Below are positions 59,061 through 64,000 of a stretch of 64,000 nucleotides of DNA, in pieces. Position numbers and translations under genes: made by a program. Origin of the DNA: Acidimicrobiia bacterium (GTDB lineage: Bacteria > Actinomycetota > Acidimicrobiia > Acidimicrobiales > Bin134); the NCBI GenBank assembly GCA_022819825.1, contig JAJEGM010000054.1, positions 1-64,000 of the forward strand. Reading direction: 5' to 3'. The notes beneath the pieces are model-generated. The model was given only the letters and a program-made list of their open reading frames with translations. It made no database searches and was not told where the DNA came from. The number at the start of each line of letters is the position of its first letter. Within the stretch, counting starts at the first letter, position 1.

Positions 59061-60020
59061 GTGCTAGCCGCCTACCACGAGACCCAGGGCGGGCTGGATG
59101 TGCTGCGGGTGGGCGAGCTGCCCGACCCCGAGCCCGGCCCCCACGATGTGCTGATCCAGGTGAAGGCCACGTCGATGGATCGAGTGGACGTGTACTGGCG
59201 GGAGGGCTCGCACGGCATGAAGCCTCGCTGGCCCCAGCACGTGGGCGGACGGGACATTGCCGGGGTGGTGGAGGCAGTGGGGGCGGAAGTGATGTCGGTG
59301 GCCGTTGGAGATCGGGTAGTGGCATCAGGGGAGCGGACCCACGCCTCGATGGCGCTGGCTCCCGCAGAGTTGACGTTTCCCCTCCCTGACGGCATCAGCT
59401 TCGAGGCTGGCGGGGCTACCCCCACGGCGGGCCGATCAGCCCATCAGGCTCTTATCGAGAAGGCTCAGATCCAGCCGGGCGAGACCGTGCTGGTCATGGC
59501 CGCCGGTTCGGGGGTGGGCAGCTTTGGGATACAAATTGCCCGGGCGATGGGCTGTCGGGTGATCGCCACAGCAGGTTCTTCCGACAAGCAGGCCAAGGCG
59601 ATAGAGCTGGGCGCGGAGATGGCCATCGACCATTACAAAGACGACATCGTCGTTGCTGTGAAAGAGGCCACCGATGGGAGAGGCGTGAATGTGGTGCTCG
59701 ACCATGTGGGCACCCCGGTGTTCGCCTCTGCGGTGCGATCACTGGCACCCGAAGGCCGGTTCGTCACTTGCGGGGTCACTGCCGGACATATGGGGGAGCT
59801 GCACTTGGGCCAGTTGTTCGTGAAGGGCATCACACTCATGGGGGTGGGCCGCCCCGACAATCAGCGGATCGCGGCCACCATGCGGGGTTTGCTGGCCATG
59901 ATCGCCCAGGGACAGGTCACGCCGCAGATCGCCGCAACATTCCCCCTAGAGGAGATTGCCGAGGCCCACCGGCTGATGGAGAGCTCCGATTTCTTCGGCA
60001 AGATCGTTCTTGTCCCCTAG
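59061..60020 (+). CDS. Zinc-independent MDR-family oxidoreductase (quinone reductase-like)
   Basis: The 319-residue protein starts with GTG 59061 and has GHDVLIQ-type entry, GGRDIAGVVEAVGAEV and the nucleotide loop VLVMAAGSGVGSFGIQIAR. It lacks the structural-zinc cysteines of alcohol dehydrogenases, as in the quinone oxidoreductase branch. It probably reduces an enone or quinone with NADPH. It lies in the run SnoaL-MDR-MaoC-MaoC, likely one operon. Confidence 0.9.
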   Translation: MLAAYHETQGGLDVLRVGELPDPEPGPHDVLIQVKATSMDRVDVYWREGSHGMKPRWPQHVGGRDIAGVVEAVGAEVMSVAVGDRVVASGERTHASMALAPAELTFPLPDGISFEAGGATPTAGRSAHQALIEKAQIQPGETVLVMAAGSGVGSFGIQIARAMGCRVIATAGSSDKQAKAIELGAEMAIDHYKDDIVVAVKEATDGRGVNVVLDHVGTPVFASAVRSLAPEGRFVTCGVTAGHMGELHLGQLFVKGITLMGVGRPDNQRIAATMRGLLAMIAQGQVTPQIAATFPLEEIAEAHRLMESSDFFGKIVLVP

Positions 60021-60033
60021 CCAGGAGATGTAG

Positions 60034-60456
60034 ATGCGCTCATTCGAATTCCCCATCGAGGCGGGCCACATTCAGGAGTTCAAGCGGGCAGTGGGCGATC
60101 TCGATGCGTCTTTCGATCCCGACGCGGCAGCGCCACCCACGTTCATGGTGGCCGCCGACCGATACGACCCCGACTATGACCGCCGCTTGCGCTCCGATCG
60201 CTCGTGGCCACCGGTGGCACCCGAGTCGGGATCGGGGTTCCACGCCGGAATGGTGTTTGAGTACCACCGCCACCCCCGGGCCGGGGAAGTGCTCACTGCC
60301 ACGGTGGCCGACGGGGAGGAGTGGTTCAAGCAGGGGCGTCGGGGCGGCCAGTTGCGGTTCCGGGAGATTGTCACCACCTTTGTCGATGCCGACGGCCAGC
60401 TGTGCGTGACCGCCCGCTGGATCAACGTGCGCGCCGACAACGAGGTGCGGGAATGA
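60034..60456 (+). CDS. MaoC/FAS1-like dehydratase, N-terminal half protein
   Basis: The 140-residue hot-dog protein fits the FAS1-like dehydratase domain (PF13452): FEFPIEAGHIQEFKRAVGD, FHAGMVFEYHRHPRAGEVL and FVTTF-type FREIVTTFVDADGQL. It lacks the catalytic Asp/His of hydratase 2, so it is probably the non-catalytic partner of the next protein. AGGAG precedes the ATG. It overlaps the next gene by ATGA. Confidence 0.85.
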   Translation: MRSFEFPIEAGHIQEFKRAVGDLDASFDPDAAAPPTFMVAADRYDPDYDRRLRSDRSWPPVAPESGSGFHAGMVFEYHRHPRAGEVLTATVADGEEWFKQGRRGGQLRFREIVTTFVDADGQLCVTARWINVRADNEVRE

Positions 60457-60851
60457 GGCCCGAAGTCGGTGCTCGCCACCGCCAGGTAGTGGCCGAAGGG
60501 CTTACCCGGACACAACTGGTGGCCTACGCGGGGGCCTCCGGCGACTTCCACCCCTTCCACCACGACGAGATCTACGCCACCACCCACGGCTTCGACCAGC
60601 TCTTCGCCCACGGCATGCTGACCATGGGCATTACCGGGGAGGCGCTGGTTGCGGTGTTCGGCCCTGAAGGGCTGGACCGCTACGGGGCAGACTTCCTGAA
60701 ACCGGTATGGCCAGGAGACACCCTCACCACCGAGCTGGTGGTGGCCGCGGTCCATGACGACGGCTCGGTGGACGTGGAAATCTCCACTACCGACCAGCAC
60801 GGTACCCAGGTGCTGCGGGGCACCGCGACCGGAAGGCTGGCTGGCGACTAG
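60453..60851 (+). CDS. MaoC-family (R)-specific enoyl-CoA hydratase subunit
   Basis: The 132-residue hot-dog protein has the hydratase 2 motif YAGASGDFHPFHHDEIYA with the catalytic Asp and His. Together with the upstream gene it resembles the two halves of (R)-hydratases such as mycobacterial HadAB. Its stop codon overlaps trpC's stop through CTAG. A longer frame starting upstream lies within the preceding gene and is rejected. Confidence 0.88.
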   Translation: MRPEVGARHRQVVAEGLTRTQLVAYAGASGDFHPFHHDEIYATTHGFDQLFAHGMLTMGITGEALVAVFGPEGLDRYGADFLKPVWPGDTLTTELVVAAVHDDGSVDVEISTTDQHGTQVLRGTATGRLAGD

Positions 60852-61558
60852 GAGAGCAGTTCTTGGAGCCGCTCAATGGGGTCGCCGGAGACGACCAGAG
60901 CTTCGCCAATGAGGGCGGCGTCGTACCCCGCCTTGCGCACCTCGGCCATAGTTGTCCCACCGGGAACGGCAATGCCTGATTCGGCCACTTTGACTGCATG
61001 GTCGGGCAGCAGTGGTGCCATGCGCTCAGCCCGCTGGTAGTCCATGGTGAAGGCCGCGCTCTTGGGCTTCTCTCGCTGGTTGACTCCGATGATGTCGGCG
61101 CCGGCCTTGATGGCGGACTCCAACTCGCTGTCTGATTTCACTTCGGTGAGCACGTCCATCCCCAAAGAGAGAGACAACTCGTGCAGTTCGGCCAGCAATT
61201 CGGTAGGGAGGTCGGCCGCGATCAGCAGCAGCGCATCGGCCCCCATCGCCTGGGACTCGTGCACGTCGTCGGTGGTGGTGATGAAATCCTTGCGGAGGAC
61301 GGGCAAGCCAGAGGCCTCGGCCGCGGCGGTCAGATCGTCGCCGCTGCCGCCGAACATTTCCTGGTTGGTGAGCACCGACAAGCAGGCCGCCCCGCCGTCG
61401 CGATAGGCCGCTGCCATCTCCGCCGGGTCGAGGTCTGCGTTCAGATTGCCGCGGGACGGAGACCTGCGCTTGATCTCGGCGATGATGGCCACATCGTCAC
61501 TGGCTAAAAGGGCCTGCTTGAACCGTCCCGCGCGACTGGCCCGCTCATCAGTTCCCAT
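60848..61558 (-). CDS. trpC: Indole-3-glycerol-phosphate synthase-like protein (short)
   Basis: The 236-residue protein has the TrpC barrel: IIAEIKRRSPSRG, LSVLTNQEMFGG, LPVLRKDFI, GADALLLIAADL, DIIGVNQRE, VAESGI and AALIGEALV. Compared with typical 255-270-residue enzymes it lacks most of the N-terminal helical extension. The NR-type segment also differs (NQREKPKSAAF rather than NNRDLxTF). It may be a genuine TrpC or a paralogue. TATCAT ends eight bases before ATG 61558, which supports this start over a longer frame. Confidence 0.82.
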   Translation of the reverse strand: MGTDERASRAGRFKQALLASDDVAIIAEIKRRSPSRGNLNADLDPAEMAAAYRDGGAACLSVLTNQEMFGGSGDDLTAAAEASGLPVLRKDFITTTDDVHESQAMGADALLLIAADLPTELLAELHELSLSLGMDVLTEVKSDSELESAIKAGADIIGVNQREKPKSAAFTMDYQRAERMAPLLPDHAVKVAESGIAVPGGTTMAEVRKAGYDAALIGEALVVSGDPIERLQELLS

Positions 61559-61565
61559 AGGTCGG

Positions 61566-61571
61566 ATGATA
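61566..61571 (-). promoter_or_regulatory. -10-like hexamer TATCAT for trpC
   Basis: TATCAT on the minus strand ends eight bases before the ATG at 61558, predicting a start of transcription next to the start codon. Confidence 0.45.
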
Positions 61572-61610
61572 CGGGGGAGTTCTGCCGCCGGAGAAAGCAG
61601 AAACGGGTGG

Positions 61611-62495
61611 CTACGCCACCGCGGGCATGACCTCGGTGGCGAACACCTCAAGCGTCTCAGGGGTGGCAAAGTCGCTGAACTGGAGCACGAATTGCTCGGC
61701 GCCCATCTCCCGGTCAGCTTGGAGGGCTTCGGCCACTTCGTCAGGAGTACCCGCTACGAGGGCCCAGTCGCCGAACCGGCGTTGGGCGGTGTCCACTATC
61801 TCGTCGCGGGCAGCCGAGGAAGGGGCTAGGCCTATGGCCCGCTGCACTGAGAGCCGAGCGTTGCCCGACAGGGGTAGCAACTCTGCAAGCTCAGCCATGC
61901 CGTACACCGGGCAGTTCCACCAGTCGGCGAAGTCCCGCACCAGTGGCATGGTGAGCTTGCGGCCCGCCCCGCCGATCACGATCGGGATGTGGCCGTTCAC
62001 CGGGGTGGGCTGCTGCTGGGCGTTCTCCAACTGGAAGAACCGGCCCTGGTGGTTGACCGGCTCGCCGGTTAGGAGGAGCTGAACCACCTCCAGGGTCTCG
62101 CGCAGCCGGGCGGCCCGCACCGCCGGCGGCTCGTCACCGAGGCCGAACCGCTCCATCTCATCGGGCACCGAGCCCCAGCCGATGCCCAAGTCGAAGCGAC
62201 CACCGCTGAAGTGATCCAGGCTCACCACCATCTTGGCCAGCAGCGCTGGATGGCGGAACTGCCCGCACAGCACCATGTGGCCGATCCGCACCCGCTCAGT
62301 CCACGCCGCCACCGCGGTGGCCATCACAAATGCGTCGTACATAGGAGCCGCGGACAACAAGGGCGGATTCAGGTGGTCCATGAGGTCGATCTTGTGGAAC
62401 CCGCATGCCTCCGCCGCCCGCACCCGCTCTTCGATGGTCCCCATGTCCATCCTCATCTGCGGCATGAACACGCTGAACTGCGGCGGGCTGGTCAT
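61611..62495 (-). CDS. LLM-class flavin/F420-dependent oxidoreductase
   Basis: The 294-residue TIM-barrel protein has FSVFMPQMRMDMGTIEERVRAAEACGF, RIGHMVLCGQFRHPALLAKMVVSLDHFSGGRFDLGIGWGS and HIPIVIGGAGRKLTMPLVRDFADWWNCP, typical of the luciferase-like family (PF00296) and close to F420-dependent types. Cofactor (F420 or FMN) is not settled. It overlaps nothing but starts one base after the crotonase stop, so it is in that operon. Confidence 0.88.
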   Translation of the reverse strand: MTSPPQFSVFMPQMRMDMGTIEERVRAAEACGFHKIDLMDHLNPPLLSAAPMYDAFVMATAVAAWTERVRIGHMVLCGQFRHPALLAKMVVSLDHFSGGRFDLGIGWGSVPDEMERFGLGDEPPAVRAARLRETLEVVQLLLTGEPVNHQGRFFQLENAQQQPTPVNGHIPIVIGGAGRKLTMPLVRDFADWWNCPVYGMAELAELLPLSGNARLSVQRAIGLAPSSAARDEIVDTAQRRFGDWALVAGTPDEVAEALQADREMGAEQFVLQFSDFATPETLEVFATEVMPAVA

Positions 62496-62496
62496 T

Positions 62497-63285
62497 TCAG
62501 GATCCCTTTCCGAGGCCGCGGCGTTGCATGTCGTCGGTGTCTACGGTCCAGTTGCGCATGGCTTCTTCTTCGACTTCTTTGGCTTCGGCAAAGCTCAAGC
62601 CGTCGGTGTCGTCGTAGATGCGCATGGTGGCTGCGGTGGCGGGGGTGGTGGCGGACACGATTTGAGCGGCCAGCCCTTTGGCGTGATCCAGAAGCTCATC
62701 GTGGGGGATGACGTGGTTGACCAGGCCGATGCGTAGGGCCTCTTCGGCGTAGACGAAGCGGGCGGAAGCGGCCATCTCTTTGGCCATGCGCTTGCCCACT
62801 GCTCGGGGTAGCAGCGCGGTCATTCCCCAGGCGGCGATCACTCCGATTTTGGCGTGGGTATCGGCGAATCGGGCCTGGTCGGAGGCCACGATGAAGTCGC
62901 AGCTCAGGGCGATCTCCAAGCCGCCGGTGACGCAGGTGCCGTTGACCGCGCATATCAAGGGCTTGACGGTGTCCCGACAGGCCTGGGCCGGGTCCTCAGC
63001 TTGCCGCTTGTTCCCGTCGGGGTTTTCTGTCACGCCGTCGGCGGCCACTTCTCGCAGGTCTACGCCGCCGGTGAACACCGGGTCGGCTCCGGTCAAGATG
63101 ACGGCGTCCACCCCGTTGTCGGCATCGGCTGCCCGCAGCGCGGCGCACAGGTCGTTGCGCATCCGCTTGGTCATGGCGTTGCGGGCCTCAGGCCGGTTCA
63201 AGGTGATGACGGCAATACGGTCATCGATCTCGACGAGCAGGCGCTGGCCTTCGGGGGTGGAGGCTTTCTCGGCAGGTTCGGCCAT
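62497..63285 (-). CDS. Enoyl-CoA hydratase/isomerase (crotonase) family protein
   Basis: The 262-residue protein has the crotonase fold: ILTGADPVFTGGVDLREVA as first oxyanion-loop, CAVNGTCVTGGLEIALSCDFIVAS as second, and FADTHAKIGVIAAWGMTALLPRAVG. Catalytic acid residues are not certain, so it may be a hydratase or isomerase. ATG 63285 lies four bases after the aroC stop, so it is co-transcribed with aroC and the LLM gene. Confidence 0.88.
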   Translation of the reverse strand: MAEPAEKASTPEGQRLLVEIDDRIAVITLNRPEARNAMTKRMRNDLCAALRAADADNGVDAVILTGADPVFTGGVDLREVAADGVTENPDGNKRQAEDPAQACRDTVKPLICAVNGTCVTGGLEIALSCDFIVASDQARFADTHAKIGVIAAWGMTALLPRAVGKRMAKEMAASARFVYAEEALRIGLVNHVIPHDELLDHAKGLAAQIVSATTPATAATMRIYDDTDGLSFAEAKEVEEEAMRNWTVDTDDMQRRGLGKGS

Positions 63286-63289
63286 GTCG

Positions 63290-64000
63290 TCAGCAGCCGT
63301 CGATCACGTCCACGGCCTTCTGGCGCAGCCAGTGGTCGGCCAACACCAGCAGCACTTGGGCCTCCACCATCGGCACCGCTCGGGGCAGCACACAGGGATC
63401 GTGGCGGCCGCGGGCTGCCAGCGTTACCGGGTTGTTGTCGCGGTCGACCGTTTCCTGGGGGGATGCGATGGTCGCGGTGGGCTTGAACCCCACTCGGATC
63501 ACGATGTCCTCGCCATTGCTGATGCCGCCTTGTACTCCACCGGAGCGGTTGGCAGTAGTGCGGGGTCGGCCGTCAGGCCCGGGGGCAAAGGGGTCGTTGT
63601 GCTCTCGACCGGTCATGGTCACCCCGGCGAAGCCCGAGCCGATCTCGAAGCCTTTGGCCGCGGGCAACGACAGCGCGGCCTTGGCCAAATCGGCCTCTAT
63701 CTTGTCGAACACCGGCTCGCCCAGGCCGGGGGGCACCTTTCGGGCCACGCATTCGACTATCCCCCCCAGCGAGTTGCCGTCGCGGCGGGCGGCTTCAATG
63801 GCCTCGGCCATGGCCTCCGCGTGTTCGGGCGACGGGCATCTGGTGGCGTCGGCCTCCACGTCGGCCAGAGTCACCGCAGTGTGATCGACATCGGCCGTGA
63901 TGGTGCCCACCTGGCGGACCCAGGCCAACACCTCGATATTGGCCACGGTCCGCAAGAGCTGACGGGCGATGGCACCGGCCGCCACTCGGCCGATGGTTTC
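63290..64000 (-). CDS. aroC: Chorismate synthase, 5' part beyond window
   Basis: The frame is open to the window end and continues upstream out of it; about 236 residues of a usual 360-400 are seen. Family motifs present are [13 protein letters not shown] at the edge, [44 protein letters not shown] and [16 protein letters not shown], ending with DHWLRQK. The enzyme makes chorismate from EPSP with reduced FMN. It links with aroA and aroH elsewhere in the window but sits in another operon. Confidence 0.95.
   Translation of the reverse strand, partial: ETIGRVAAGAIARQLLRTVANIEVLAWVRQVGTITADVDHTAVTLADVEADATRCPSPEHAEAMAEAIEAARRDGNSLGGIVECVARKVPPGLGEPVFDKIEADLAKAALSLPAAKGFEIGSGFAGVTMTGREHNDPFAPGPDGRPRTTANRSGGVQGGISNGEDIVIRVGFKPTATIASPQETVDRDNNPVTLAARGRHDPCVLPRAVPMVEAQVLLVLADHWLRQKAVDVIDGC

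Noticed and set aside
1-64000. A changed genetic code in which TGA is always a sense codon.
   Set aside because: Many genes in the window end in TGA at the expected length, for instance scpA, aroH, tyrA and murT, often within ATGA overlaps with the next start.

Overview
This window is about 64 kb of high-GC, gene-dense bacterial chromosome that looks actinobacterial, and I infer an Acidimicrobiia-like organism. The grounds are: a MurT/GatD lipid II amidation pair; the pgsA - gcvH - FHA (GarA/OdhI-like) - MerR (FtsR-like) - DUF151 nuclease - second MerR gene order known from the Rv1822-Rv1830 region of Mycobacterium tuberculosis; many LLM-class flavin oxidoreductases, CoA-ligases, crotonases and CaiB-type CoA-transferases; and many start codons placed about 7 nt after a TANNNT hexamer, which suggests leaderless mRNAs. 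Nearly every base is coding. Only about 330 bases (4896-5224) lack a gene. Convergent genes often share their stop codons.

Layout. 1-1580: the 3' part of an AT-rich, probably acquired AAA_13-type ATPase. 1658-4895: YbaK-type deacylase, BrkB-like membrane protein and a fused EtfB-EtfA flavoprotein. 5225-13317: bicupin, SnoaL-like protein, acyl-CoA ligase, amidohydrolase, crotonase and CoA-transferase, a probable catabolic island. 13330-18567: nucleoside hydrolase, gatD, murT, epoxide hydrolase, trpS. 18664-28839: a housekeeping run, scpA-scpB-rluB-aroH-tyrA-aroA-cmk-plsC, ispH (opposite strand), a DUF512 protein and der. 28891-38455: a SpoIIE-type phosphatase and a carbohydrate ABC transporter whose ATPase is separated from its permeases and binding protein by three oxidoreductase genes. 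38590-42228: small zinc-ribbon protein, tRNA-Pro(GGG), D-aminoacylase-like hydrolase, DUF2079 protein. 42225-48055: HIT protein and the pgsA...gcvT block. 48065-49637: two tandem thioredoxin-fold lipoproteins. 49668-56633: a branched-chain amino acid type ABC system built of unusual fusions. 56630-64000: aldo/keto reductase, hydrolases, MaoC-type hydratase pair, TrpC, LLM oxidoreductase, crotonase and partial aroC.

The most striking finding is at 48065-49637. Two adjacent TlpA-like lipoproteins each carry an in-frame TGA exactly where the first Cys of the CxxC redox motif belongs (W-A-P-H-[TGA]-x-x-C). The frame stays open past the TGA, with well-conserved thioredoxin-fold sequence. Both TGAs are followed at the same distance by the same hairpin-forming sequence. 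I read them as a tandem pair of exported selenoproteins (UxxC), translated by Sec recoding, rather than two pseudogenes. The Sec machinery (selA, selB, selC, selD) is not in this window.

Other notable points are a MFS-LivF fusion beside a LivH-LivM-LivG fusion, a perfect 9-bp dyad between the -35 and -10 boxes of a MerR gene, a GarA-like FHA protein with an added zinc ribbon, and a duplicated scpA/scpB junction.
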